Shown here one piece after another: positions 1-7,869 of a stretch of DNA of 57,195 nucleotides (its first letter is position 1; each line of letters opens with the position of its first letter). The notes beneath the pieces were generated by a model. It worked only from the letters and a program-made list of their open reading frames with translations, had not been told where the DNA came from and did not search any database. This stretch comes from an uncultured Clostridium sp. (GTDB lineage: Bacteria > Bacillota > Clostridia > Lachnospirales > Lachnospiraceae), in NCBI GenBank assembly GCA_900542035.1, contig UQMJ01000019.1, positions 1-57,195 of the forward strand, read 5' to 3'. A program made the translations under genes and the position numbers.

Positions 1-2
1 CA

Positions 3-173
3 AGGTTGAACTATGCATGTCATCGCTTGGAAAATACGAGCGATTCTATTACAAACATTTGTCTGGATAGTGGATTTGAAAGTCAGAGAACATTTAACCG
101 AGTATTTAAAGAAAGATATAAAATATCACCGAGTGACTACCGGAGTACATGTCTGAAAGATATGTTGTCATAA
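3..173 (+). CDS. AraC-family regulator, C-terminal part (cut by window start)
   Basis: The reading frame is open from the left edge to a TAA at 171-173 and gives 56 residues. These look like the second helix-turn-helix of an AraC/XylS DNA-binding domain: an ICLDSGFES-type turn, then RTFNRVFKERY and ISPSDYR, which match the usual 'GF.S.S.F.R.FK...G.SP..YR' pattern. The sensing domain lies outside the window, so the effector and targets cannot be read. The family assignment is firm; whether the whole gene is intact is unknown. Confidence 0.8.
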   Translation, partial: RLNYACHRLENTSDSITNICLDSGFESQRTFNRVFKERYKISPSDYRSTCLKDMLS

Positions 174-227
174 CATATAGATTAATAAATTCAATAAAAA
201 TCTGAAATATGTATCTCTGGGTGTTAT

Positions 228-500
228 TTATAATATGGGGCAGTGGTTAATTATTATGTCATGAATGGGGAAGAAACAAACGGAGGACTGCTTCAGAAAA
301 AGAAGTAGACGAACTGTAAATAAAGAAGTTGTCTGATGTAAGGCGTTAACGACTTCTTCAGCAGTTTTCCACGGTTGGGCATTGGGTATCTGCCTCATTG
401 TAAATACAACTAACAGGACAATATTTAAGATGATCAAAAGAATTGAGCTGAGAAGTAAAATGCCGACAAAACGGCGTATTAGTTTAGGTACACTTTTCAT
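228..500 (-). pseudogene. Truncated sensor histidine kinase, N-terminal remnant
   Basis: The start ATG (498-500, minus) follows the upstream response-regulator stop by one base, the usual coupling of a two-component pair. The first 50 or so residues hold one strong membrane segment (LLLSSILLIILNIVLLVV) and the start of an extracytoplasmic part. After 'NALHQT' (about 340) the sequence stops looking like a kinase and runs to a stop at 228. No HAMP, H-box or ATPase domain follows. It therefore looks like a kinase gene cut by a deletion, not a functional sensor. The family call rests on gene order and the N-terminal architecture. Confidence 0.55.
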
Positions 501-501
501 A

Positions 502-822
502 TCACTTACCCTCGACAATCAGCTTATATCCTAATCCCTTAACCGTGATTAAAGATACGGGGCGTGAGGGATTTAATTCAATTTTTTCTCGGATACGTCT
601 TATGTGAGCCATTAAAGAATTTTCATACCCGAAAGGGTTTTCGCCCCAAGCTGCTTCACACAGAGCATCTATTGTTACGATACGACCTGAATTGCGGTAC
701 AAGACAGCCAGAATATCATGTTCTTTTGCGGTCAGAGCAATATGCTCTCCGCCTTTGATTACTTCTGCACGGTCAAAGTCAATTTCGCTGTTTTGTAATC
801 GGAATACTGCTGATACCAGTTG
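502..822 (-). pseudogene. OmpR-family response regulator, DNA-binding domain remnant
   Basis: On the minus strand the frame reads a winged-helix effector domain: LTAKEHDILAVLYRN, then a recognition-helix region ending MAHIRRIREKIE, and the C-terminal wing LITVKGLGYKL. This is typical of OmpR/PhoB-type regulators. The receiver domain, with its phospho-acceptor aspartate, is missing: upstream of roughly 800-822 the sequence belongs to a different, plus-strand gene. The remnant stops at 502 and overlaps the kinase remnant start. I infer a recombination or deletion scar that removed both the receiver and the kinase core. Confidence 0.7.
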
Positions 823-905
823 GCATATTGCTTATGCTTATTTTTATTCTATGGACTTCTACGGATGAATTTTTACGATTGTTGGAGGAGAAAAATGAAT
901 TATGA
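801..905 (+). pseudogene. C-terminal remnant of a membrane protein
   Basis: This frame encodes a hydrophobic stretch (ILLIPVGILLMLIFILW) and a charged tail ending in TGA at 903-905. The tail overlaps the GntR start codon (895-897), as in a translationally coupled gene pair. The 5' end cannot be found because the sequence to the left belongs to the minus-strand response-regulator remnant. It is probably the last part of a gene that once preceded the GntR regulator. The protein family is not recognisable. Confidence 0.4.
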
Positions 906-1281
906 AAAATGGGCATTTCACGACATAACCCCTATTTCCAGACAACTTACCCAGAAGCTGATATATGCCATTTTGAGTAATGAGCTTTCCTCTGGGGATA
1001 GTATTCCGTCTGTTCGTGAAATGGCTGAAATACTACATATCAATCCAAATACCGTTTTGAAATCTTATAAAGCGGTAAAACAAGACCACCTTATTATTTG
1101 CTCTAAGGGCGGAAAGTATTCTGTCACGCAAGATTATGATTGCATACAGCAGGTAAAGCAAAATACCATTAAAGAACTTTGTTGCTCATATTTGAGCAAG
1201 ATGTTTGCATTGGGATTTAGCAAATCCGAAGCTATTGAACAGTTACAGAATTACTGCGATAAACTAAGGTGTCATCAATAA
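895..1281 (+). CDS. GntR-family transcriptional regulator, short YtrA type
   Basis: The protein has 128 residues. The start ATG at 895 has a GGAGG ribosome binding site nine bases upstream and the N-terminus PISRQLTQKLIYAILSNELSSGD expected of this class; an in-frame ATG farther upstream would add a non-conserved extension. The winged helix covers residues about 10-75 (IPSVREMAE, INPNTVLKSYKAV). A short helical tail replaces a large effector domain, which is characteristic of the YtrA subfamily. Such proteins usually repress a neighbouring ABC-transporter operon; here the next genes are unrelated mobilisation genes, so the target is unknown. Confidence 0.85.
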   Translation: MNYEKWAFHDITPISRQLTQKLIYAILSNELSSGDSIPSVREMAEILHINPNTVLKSYKAVKQDHLIICSKGGKYSVTQDYDCIQQVKQNTIKELCCSYLSKMFALGFSKSEAIEQLQNYCDKLRCHQ

Positions 1282-1369
1282 AGAACTATTAATAGAAAGG
1301 CATAGGCCCGCCAATAAAAAACGGTGCTTTGGTGTGCGGATTTGTCACGCCCACATAAAATTCCATCTG

Positions 1370-1403
1370 CCCTCTAAACCCGTTTTGAGTTTGGAGGGAT
1401 TTT
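1370..1403 (+). terminator. Rho-independent terminator after the GntR gene
   Basis: A 10-bp stem (1370-1379 with 1389-1398, one G-T pair) and a 9-base loop are followed by ATTTTTGTTT. It ends the plus-strand transcript about 90 bases after the GntR stop. Confidence 0.75.
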
Positions 1404-1423
1404 TGTTTGAAATTGATGAAGAG

Positions 1424-1474
1424 TAAAAAATGAGCTAAGGCCAATGATGTACAGTGTAATTGACCTTAGCTCAT
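1424..1474 (-). terminator. Rho-independent terminator of the mob operon
   Basis: A perfect 11-bp inverted repeat (1430-1440 with 1464-1474) lies just beyond the relaxase stop. Read on the minus strand it is followed by a run of six T (1425-1430), as expected for an intrinsic terminator. Confidence 0.8.
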
Positions 1475-1489
1475 AGCATATGGAGATTA

Positions 1490-2857
1490 TTATAAATCAT
1501 GTTCCTCTTGCCGGTGTTCAGAAATATCCTTGAAATGTGCGTCATTGGATAGCAAGGTGTTGAAATTGGCGGTTATGGTATTTAATGTAGATCGTCTTTT
1601 TTCTAAATCTTGCTTTTCTTTGGTCGCAGAAGAACGTTCATTTCTAAGGTTGTCTATTTTTTTCTGCAGTCTTTCCGGGGAAGGTAATTTGGTAATGCCC
1701 AGTTCCTGTAATTGCTGTTTTAAGGAATCATGCAGTTTGTATTCTGACTGGTGAGCGGCTTTATATTTCTGAGGATCCGGTGCTGTTTTTGCATCTTCTA
1801 CTATTTTTCTGCAGGTACGGTAGGACGAACAATGTTTCTGAATAAGTTCCTGGTGGGATATTTCAGAGCTTAATTCAGAAATTCGCTGTTCCGTAGCAAT
1901 AAAAGAATTATCAATATCTGCAATATGCTGCCTAAAGTCTTCGTAATTCAGCAAATTGTTTTCGGATAGATAATTGAAGGTTCGTGCTGCTTCTTTCAGA
2001 TTATTGAGTTGTGCCCACCGTTCAAATCCGGCACGGTTTCCGGTACTTACATAAGATGAGATATTGACAAAAAGTCGTACTTCTCTGGAGACGTTACGTG
2101 GAGATTTTGTTTTATGCCGATTTTTCTCAAGGCGGAGTAATACATTTTCTTCCGTATAATAGCTACCCAGAGATTTCATATTTGTAAAGTTTTTTTGCTC
2201 CGGTGCCCGGAAAGCCAGGTTCTTTCCCTGACGGATCTCATATCCGGCAAGCTTCATTTTTTGAAGAAACTCATCATAGTTGATGGATGACCAGATCGCT
2301 TTATCTACAGCGACTTTTAGTTTTGCTTTCCAGCTGTTTCCACGATGGTATTCCATATTTTCTTTATAAGATTTCCCTTTTTCGCCGGTTGGCATACTGG
2401 TGGCCAGACCGTTTTCCTGGCAAATACGGTTGCTGATCCTGCAGATTTTATGATAACTGCGTTTGTTGGAGACATATTTATGATGGTCAACAAAGCTGGT
2501 AGCATTAAAAATGATATGGTTATGAATATGATTCTGGTCAACATGGGTACTGATGACATATTCATATTTCCCTTTTAGTACTTCGTCAGCAAATTCTTTG
2601 CCGAGCTTATATGCGGTTTCAGCGTCAACCTCTCCAGGCTTAAAAGATTGAATTAAATGAAATGCCAGATTGTTGCCTTTATCCATCACGTTCTTTTTAC
2701 CTTCATCTCTGGTGAAAGCAAATTCCAGATCAGCAGATTCTGGGGAACAGGCAAAACTGGAAATCAGTAATTTTTCTTCGGTTTTGTCCGGATTCATAAT
2801 ATAGTCCAGCGCTTTTTTGTCAGTTACTTTAATGGGGAAGATTTTAATATATGCCAT
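1490..2857 (-). CDS. Relaxase / mobilisation nuclease (MobP-like)
   Basis: A protein of 455 residues. The N-terminal 250 residues form a relaxase domain: an early alternating segment (AYIKIFPIKV), then the metal-binding histidine triad in HVDQNHIHNH at residues 105-114, which defines relaxases that nick oriT and stay attached to the DNA 5' end. The C-terminal half (about 300-440) is charged and helical, probably coiled coil. The start overlaps the MobC-like gene by 34 bases. There is no coupling protein or type IV secretion gene in the window, so the module would be mobilisable rather than self-transmissible. Confidence 0.9.
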   Translation of the reverse strand: MAYIKIFPIKVTDKKALDYIMNPDKTEEKLLISSFACSPESADLEFAFTRDEGKKNVMDKGNNLAFHLIQSFKPGEVDAETAYKLGKEFADEVLKGKYEYVISTHVDQNHIHNHIIFNATSFVDHHKYVSNKRSYHKICRISNRICQENGLATSMPTGEKGKSYKENMEYHRGNSWKAKLKVAVDKAIWSSINYDEFLQKMKLAGYEIRQGKNLAFRAPEQKNFTNMKSLGSYYTEENVLLRLEKNRHKTKSPRNVSREVRLFVNISSYVSTGNRAGFERWAQLNNLKEAARTFNYLSENNLLNYEDFRQHIADIDNSFIATEQRISELSSEISHQELIQKHCSSYRTCRKIVEDAKTAPDPQKYKAAHQSEYKLHDSLKQQLQELGITKLPSPERLQKKIDNLRNERSSATKEKQDLEKRRSTLNTITANFNTLLSNDAHFKDISEHRQEEHDL

Positions 2858-3147
2858 ATCTCGCTTACCATCCTTTTCAATTCTTCCATTTCTTCCGGGT
2901 ACAAATCACCGGTGGTATTTACCTTTTTTGCAATCTGGTTGATGTTTACACCGATTTTGTGCATCTCTTCGTACATCTGCTTGATCGGGGTTGTGTCGGT
3001 GTTGATGATATAGCCGTCGATAGTCATTTTTCTAAGATAGGCGCCCATGTTTCTGGTCTTTGACAGAATCATCTTTTGGCGGATCAGCTTCTTTTCCTCT
3101 GGAGTAACACAAAACAATATTTGGATGTTTCTTTTTCTGTTTGACAT
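2824..3147 (-). CDS. MobC-like relaxosome accessory protein
   Basis: A protein of 107 residues with a basic N-terminus, a ribbon-helix-helix-like region (ILFCVTPEEKKLIRQKM, then MGAYLRKM) and the conserved GVNINQIAKKVN segment of the bacterial mobilisation protein family. Such proteins bind near oriT and help the relaxase reach its nick site. The start at 3147 has an AAGGAG site 10 bases upstream on the minus strand. It overlaps the relaxase start, so the two are translated as a coupled pair. The repeat-rich DNA immediately upstream is the obvious binding region. Confidence 0.85.
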   Translation of the reverse strand: MSNRKRNIQILFCVTPEEKKLIRQKMILSKTRNMGAYLRKMTIDGYIINTDTTPIKQMYEEMHKIGVNINQIAKKVNTTGDLYPEEMEELKRMVSEIWHILKSSPLK

Positions 3148-3200
3148 GTCTATTTTCTCCTTCTGTACGTAATTCGGTTTTGGGGTGCTTCGGGGTTTTC

Positions 3201-3256
3201 AATTTAGGGCAGGGTTCCCTAAATTGCCATTTTTGCGGAAGTGTATATACACTTCC
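3201..3256. other. Candidate oriT: inverted repeat plus 20-bp palindrome
   Basis: Two structures lie 54 bases upstream of the mob operon. The first is a 9-bp inverted repeat with a 7-base loop (3201-3209 and 3217-3225). The second is a perfect 20-bp palindrome (3237-3256). Inverted repeats beside a divergent or upstream mob operon are typical of oriT regions bound by MobC and the relaxase. The nick site itself cannot be assigned by eye. Confidence 0.5.
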
Positions 3257-3407
3257 TGTCCTTGCTGCTGTTCTACCCTCTAATAGATAAATTCAGGTGA
3301 AATAGAAAATTGCAAAAGAATTTGAGAAACTGAACAGGTAGTGCAGCTCATGAAAATGTGGTATGATTATTGTCAAGATACGAGAACATCCAGAGGTGAA
3401 AAAAAGA

Positions 3408-3770
3408 GTGGATAGAGAAGAAATTTTTGAATATGTGAAGAAGCAGTATGGAACAATACCTGAATATTTGTGGAGCAGTTCTCCGGATAGTGCAGTGCTT
3501 CGCCATCATAATGGAAAATGGTATGCGGTGATCATGAATGTTGAGAGATCCAAACTTGGATTGGATGGAGATGATACCGTGGAAATTATAGATGTTAAAT
3601 GTGATCCGGAAATGACAGGAATGATTATCCAGACCTATGGTTTTCTGCCGGGCTATCACATGAATAAGCAGCATTGGATTACGATTTTGTTGGATGGAAT
3701 AGTAGGAGAATCGAAAATATTGGATTTTCTGGATATGAGTTATGATTTGATTGATAGAATGCAGAAATGA
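3408..3770 (+). CDS. MmcQ/YjbR-family protein
   Basis: A protein of about 120 residues matching the MmcQ/YjbR family (CyaY-like fold): EEIFEYVKKQYGTIPEYLW at the N-terminus, then HHNGKWYAVIM and a C-terminal HWITILLDG segment. The function of the family is poorly known; a DNA-binding role has been suggested from its fold. The frame is open upstream to an ATG at 3363, but that start has no ribosome binding site. The GTG at 3408 has AGAGGTG nine bases upstream and gives the usual family N-terminus. It stands alone between the mob region and the transporter gene. Confidence 0.7.
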   Translation: MDREEIFEYVKKQYGTIPEYLWSSSPDSAVLRHHNGKWYAVIMNVERSKLGLDGDDTVEIIDVKCDPEMTGMIIQTYGFLPGYHMNKQHWITILLDGIVGESKILDFLDMSYDLIDRMQK

Positions 3771-3971
3771 TAAAAAGAAAATTTCTCAAAACTATTCTTA
3801 TTGATATATAAAGAAACTTTGTGAATAATGCAAAAACAGCATGAGCTATTTCAATAATGGCGATAGGGATTATATGTAACAGTGCCTGCCATTTCGTATT
3901 TACATTTCATAAAAAGAAAGAGTATTCTGATTTTCAAGAGCAGAATAATGGAAAGGAGTATGAGTGATTCT

Positions 3972-4829
3972 ATGATGAATATACATTTCCTTACGATCTT
4001 ACGGGAAGATGAATTTCGTGAGTTGAAGAAAGTTTTTCCGCATGATAACGAATTATTACACAGTATCAGATCAATCCGATACTGTAAAGCAGAAGTGTTT
4101 CAGGATTGTATTCTGGGAACCTTGCGAGTACCGGAAAAAAATGAAATACGTACACCACATGTTGTTTGTGGATTTTACCTGACAGATAAAGAACTTTTTT
4201 TAATTGAGGACAGTGGGGAACTGAAACACTGGATAGAGAAAAAGGAAGAACAGTTTCAGGAGCTGAAATCGCCGGATCAGTTTCTTCTTAAGATGATGGA
4301 ACTGATGATTGAAAATGATCTTCTATATTTATTACATTTGGAAAAAGAAATTGAAAAGATGGAAGATCAGCTCATAAAAAGTGTTCCAGATAATTTCTTT
4401 ACGGTTCTTACAAAGTATCGACAGAAACTATCTGAGCTGGATGCATATTATGAACAGCTGGCTATGATTGGTGATCTATTACAGTCTCAAGATGGACTGA
4501 CTATTATCCATAATACAGAATCGTGGAATCGTTATGCACTCAGGACAGAACGACTGCATAACCATGTGCATTTGCTTAGAGAAAATATACTGCAGTTACG
4601 TGAACTGTATCAATCTCAGCAGGATGCACAACAGAATAAAATTATGTGTATATTGACAGTTGTGACAACCTTATTCCTGCCACTTACACTTTTGACCGGC
4701 TGGTATGGGATGAATTTTGTAAATATGCCTGAGCTGCAGTGGAAATACGGATATGTTGCAGTGATTGCAATTGCAGTAATTACAATTATTCTGGAACTCA
4801 TTTATTTTAAAAAGAAAAAATTGTTGTAG
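3972..4829 (+). CDS. CorA-family divalent cation transporter
   Basis: A protein of about 285 residues with the CorA layout: a soluble N-terminal domain, a long charged helix (about residues 110-220), then two C-terminal membrane segments. The first ends in the family signature YGMNF and the second in a basic KKKK tail. It transports Mg2+ or a related divalent ion across the cytoplasmic membrane as a pentamer. The start is uncertain: ATGs lie at 3948, 3960, 3972 and 3975. An AAGGAG at 3953-3958 favours 3972. No magnesium riboswitch was recognised upstream. Confidence 0.85.
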   Translation: MMNIHFLTILREDEFRELKKVFPHDNELLHSIRSIRYCKAEVFQDCILGTLRVPEKNEIRTPHVVCGFYLTDKELFLIEDSGELKHWIEKKEEQFQELKSPDQFLLKMMELMIENDLLYLLHLEKEIEKMEDQLIKSVPDNFFTVLTKYRQKLSELDAYYEQLAMIGDLLQSQDGLTIIHNTESWNRYALRTERLHNHVHLLRENILQLRELYQSQQDAQQNKIMCILTVVTTLFLPLTLLTGWYGMNFVNMPELQWKYGYVAVIAIAVITIILELIYFKKKKLL

Positions 4830-4888
4830 GATAAGATTATCCGTAGAGAGTAAAAGATTTTTTTCAGAATTAGGTATTCATTAAAATA

Positions 4889-4914
4889 GGCTGCACACAA
4901 TTTTGTATGCAGCC
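4889..4914 (-). terminator. Hairpin terminator between corA-type and hdeD-like genes
   Basis: A stem of 7 bp plus an inner 4 bp (4889-4914) lies between two convergent genes. On the minus strand it is followed by CTATTTTAA, so it mainly serves the hdeD-like gene; it may also stop the plus-strand transcript. Confidence 0.55.
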
Positions 4915-4972
4915 GAATCTATATGAAGAGGTGCCTTTTTCCTCTTTGGCAATGTTAGTTTTTGTTATATTT

Positions 4973-5506
4973 TTATAACCAGAAACGGTTGGAAAAGCAT
5001 CCACGCATAACGGATACAATTCCCTGAAGGATCAGGAAAAATCCGATTACCCAGGCCATAGCTGCAATACTTGCAAATGGATGTGTGAAAGACAGAAAAC
5101 CAATCACAGTCAGCAGGATTCCAAGTACCGTAAACCAGCCCCAGCCTCTTACTCCCAGTTTTTGAAGGTCAAAGGAATTAACCAGTTTGGTGATACCTGA
5201 AAAAATCAGCCACATTCCTAAAATAAAGGAGATTGTCATTGCTGTAAACCATCCATTTCCCAAAATGAATAAAGACATCAGTACGGTCAGAATGCCGTCA
5301 GCAAGAAACCAGCCAGATCCTGCCATATAATCATGACCGGCTGCAAATATCACTATATCTATAATGCCGGAAAACATCATGGCAACTCCAAAGATAATGG
5401 GAAGACCATAAAGAATTTCTCCGGGATTCCTCAAACATCCAATCCCGGTTATAATCAGAAAGATTCCGGCTAAAATCCATAATACTTTTGATGTCGTTTT
5501 ACTCAT
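4973..5506 (-). CDS. HdeD-like membrane protein (DUF308)
   Basis: A protein of 177 residues made almost wholly of six membrane segments in three repeated helix pairs, each with a G..L...G pattern (VLWILAGIFLIITGIG; GWFLADGILTVLMSLFI; GWGWFTVLGILLTVIGF). This is the HdeD/DUF308 layout, a family linked to acid and stress tolerance in Escherichia coli; the molecular activity is unknown. It lies 72 bases downstream of hsp20 on the same strand, with a hairpin in the gap, and could share stress induction by partial read-through. Confidence 0.8.
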   Translation of the reverse strand: MSKTTSKVLWILAGIFLIITGIGCLRNPGEILYGLPIIFGVAMMFSGIIDIVIFAAGHDYMAGSGWFLADGILTVLMSLFILGNGWFTAMTISFILGMWLIFSGITKLVNSFDLQKLGVRGWGWFTVLGILLTVIGFLSFTHPFASIAAMAWVIGFFLILQGIVSVMRGCFSNRFWL

Positions 5507-5544
5507 ATCAAAAACCTCTTTCCCAATTGTGTTTAGCTTTTAAA

Positions 5545-5572
5545 ACAGGCAGGGGTTTTATTCCCTGCCCGT
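5545..5572 (-). terminator. Terminator between hsp20 and the hdeD-like gene
   Basis: A 7-bp perfect stem (5548-5554 with 5563-5569) is followed on the minus strand by TGTTTT. The short T-run suggests partial termination, which would make hdeD-like expression lower than hsp20. Confidence 0.55.
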
Positions 5573-5578
5573 TTGAGA

Positions 5579-6019
5579 TTAACCTTCAATGGCAATATAA
5601 TGGGAGTTGTTTTCTACTGTCTTCTGCTCTTTTGGAACAGTAAAGGAAAGAATACCATTTTCAAATTTCGGATGGATGTCTTCTCTCTGAACATTATTTC
5701 CTACATAAAAGCTCCTGCTTACATTTCCGGCATAACGCTCTCGGCGGATATATTTTCCTTCCTTATCCTTTTCATCTTTATCAAGACCTTTTGCGGCACT
5801 TACCGTTACATAACCGTTTTCAAGCTGGATCTGAATCTCATCTTTCTTAAATCCCGGAAGATCAATGGCCACTTCGTAAGTGTTGTCTTTTTCCTTTACA
5901 TCGGTCTTCATGATATGGGGAGCATGTTTCCCATACAATTTTTTATCGATGTCCGGAAAAGCAAAATCATCCATAAAATCATCAAATAAACTTTCTCCAA
6001 AAATATTAGGCATTAACAT
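5579..6019 (-). CDS. Small heat shock protein, Hsp20/alpha-crystallin family
   Basis: A protein of 146 residues. The alpha-crystallin domain covers about residues 40-140 (DLPGFKKDEIQIQLENGYVTVSA, then the FENGILSFTVPK motif). The N-terminal arm begins with the LFDDFMDDF pattern common in Clostridia. It is an ATP-independent chaperone that holds unfolding proteins until Hsp70/Hsp60 can refold them. A sigma-A promoter overlapping a CIRCE operator lies about 110 bases upstream of the start, so HrcA repression and heat induction are expected. The start ATG follows a GGAG site. Confidence 0.92.
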   Translation of the reverse strand: MLMPNIFGESLFDDFMDDFAFPDIDKKLYGKHAPHIMKTDVKEKDNTYEVAIDLPGFKKDEIQIQLENGYVTVSAAKGLDKDEKDKEGKYIRRERYAGNVSRSFYVGNNVQREDIHPKFENGILSFTVPKEQKTVENNSHYIAIEG

Positions 6020-6134
6020 AAGTCATATCTCCTTTCATGACATAAACTAAAGTTTGCACTATCGGAGAAACCCGAAGTGTTGATTTATGAATATCAGGAA
6101 GAGAAATCATTTCCTCTTCCTTTGTTCTATGCGT

Positions 6135-6176
6135 AATATAACATATGAATTAGCACTCGTCAATAGAAAGTGCTAA
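6135..6176 (-). promoter_or_regulatory. CIRCE (HrcA operator) overlapping the hsp20 promoter
   Basis: The sequence at 6150-6176 is TTAGCACTC, nine bases, AAGTGCTAA. This matches the CIRCE consensus TTAGCACTC-N9-GAGTGCTAA with one mismatch. On the minus strand a TTGACG -35 (6158-6163) lies inside it, with a TATATT -10 (6135-6140) exactly 17 bases away. HrcA bound here would block RNA polymerase. The predicted leader before hsp20 is about 110 nt. Confidence 0.88.
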
Positions 6177-6360
6177 TAATTATGTGAAGATTTTGTGAAT
6201 TATAAGAAATTATATGACTACTGATATTAGATCCAGCGGCATTGATTCCAAATGTTAATCATTATTTGAGCAGAAACAGAATGCCATGTTTCATGGGATT
6301 GGAAAAACAGACTGCGTGTGCTATACTTAACGGGATTAATATGATAATAAAGAGGCGATC

Positions 6361-7869
6361 ATGATGATGAAAAAGAAAGAAATCCTGCAGAGCCTGTTGA
6401 AATTGGTGGTTATCATATTTGCAGCCACCGTACTTGGGAAGATTTTTACAGGGCTTGGATTTCCAGAAACGAATATTGTTGTGATGTATCTTCTGGCTGT
6501 TCTTCTGGTTGCGAGATTTACATCAGGATATCAGTATGGGATTTTATCTGCAGTAGTTTCACTCCTATGTTACAATTATTTTTTTACGGAGCCCTATCAT
6601 ACGCTTGCAGTAAATGATCCCGGGTATCTGATTACTTTTTCCATTATGCTGACAACTTCCATTCTTACAAGTGCCCTGACAACAAAAGAAAAGCTTTTAA
6701 CGGAAGAAGCAAATGAAAGAGGGAAAGAAAGCCAGATCTTATATATGCTTTCCAGTAAGTTGTCTGATGCGGCGGATATGGAAGCTGTTCTCAGAATTGC
6801 AGCAGAAAGTATCAGTCATCTGCTTCAGGTAAATGTCGGATGCATTTATGTTGGAAGGCAGTCTGAACCGATCTTCATCCAGCAGTCCGGAAAAGAGCAG
6901 ATTCACAGAAGCGTGCCGGATGCAGATGAGATTCGGAAGAGATATACAAATCTTCGAACCGAATATCTGGAAGAAGAGGACACTTATGGGTACCCGGTCA
7001 ACGGACGGGAGCATTTGCTGGCAGTTGTTAAAATTGATAAAACCGTAAATGAAGAACATCTGCAGGAAAAGAAAAAGTTACTGCATTCTATTATGGAGAA
7101 TGTTTCCATGGCAATGGATCGGATTGAAGTAACGATAGAAAGAGTTCGTGACAGAGAAAGCATGGAACGAGAGAGAGAACGTGCGAATCTTTTGCGTGCA
7201 ATCTCTCATGATCTCAGGACACCACTGTCGGGTATCATGGGGACATCGGAAATGCTGATGGATATGACTGACAAAGAAGACAGACGTCAGGAACTGCTTC
7301 AAGGTATTTATCAGGACGCAGACTGGCTGAAATCATTAGTGGAAAATATATTAAGCCTGACCAGGCTGCAGGATGGTAAAATTGTGATACAAAAAGAAAT
7401 GGAAGCAATCGAAGAGGTGATTGGCTGTGCAGTTGCTCATGTGGAACGGAGCTTTCCGGAGCGGGAGATACAGGTAGAGATACCGGAAGAGTTCCGGCTA
7501 GTGCCGATGGATGCAAAGCTGATTGAGCAGGTAATTACCAATCTGTTGGACAATGCAGTGAAACACACAAGACCGCAGGAAGCCATTACTGTTTCTGCCA
7601 GTTACACAGAAGATGAACTACTGGTTTCTGTCCGGGACGAAGGAGAGGGAATTGCTGAAGCAGACGTTTCCAATCTATTTAAAATATTTTACACTTCCAA
7701 GACTCGTTCAGTTGATGTGAAAAGAGGAATCGGGCTGGGGCTTACGATCTGTGAGACGGTGGTAAATGCCCATGGCGGAACGATCATCGGGCGGAACCGG
7801 ACGGATAGAAAGGGAGCAGAGTTTATCTTTACATTACCTCTCACGGAAGGAGGAAGAAAAATTGTTTAA
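6361..7869 (+). CDS. KdpD-like sensor histidine kinase lacking the N-terminal KdpD domain
   Basis: A protein of 502 residues. The DUF4118 membrane domain of KdpD covers residues about 12-105 (four hydrophobic segments, including YNYFFTEPYHT). A GAF-like region follows at about 125-255. The H-box SHDLRTPLSG has the phospho-acceptor His at 283, the N-box NLLDN is at 394-398, and DEGEG and GIGLGL G-boxes follow. Classical KdpD has a further 350-residue N-terminal sensor/USP region, absent here. There are no kdpFABC genes; the next operon encodes TrkA-type potassium-channel regulators, so a potassium or osmotic signal is plausible. Confidence 0.88.
   Translation: MMMKKKEILQSLLKLVVIIFAATVLGKIFTGLGFPETNIVVMYLLAVLLVARFTSGYQYGILSAVVSLLCYNYFFTEPYHTLAVNDPGYLITFSIMLTTSILTSALTTKEKLLTEEANERGKESQILYMLSSKLSDAADMEAVLRIAAESISHLLQVNVGCIYVGRQSEPIFIQQSGKEQIHRSVPDADEIRKRYTNLRTEYLEEEDTYGYPVNGREHLLAVVKIDKTVNEEHLQEKKKLLHSIMENVSMAMDRIEVTIERVRDRESMERERERANLLRAISHDLRTPLSGIMGTSEMLMDMTDKEDRRQELLQGIYQDADWLKSLVENILSLTRLQDGKIVIQKEMEAIEEVIGCAVAHVERSFPEREIQVEIPEEFRLVPMDAKLIEQVITNLLDNAVKHTRPQEAITVSASYTEDELLVSVRDEGEGIAEADVSNLFKIFYTSKTRSVDVKRGIGLGLTICETVVNAHGGTIIGRNRTDRKGAEFIFTLPLTEGGRKIV

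Noticed and set aside
820..894. Upstream extension of the GntR protein
   Set aside because: The extension is encoded by the membrane-protein remnant in another frame and lacks a ribosome binding site; ATG 895 has one.
3771..3971. Magnesium riboswitch upstream of the CorA-type gene
   Set aside because: No M-box helices or conserved purine loops were visible; the region is simply A+T-rich.
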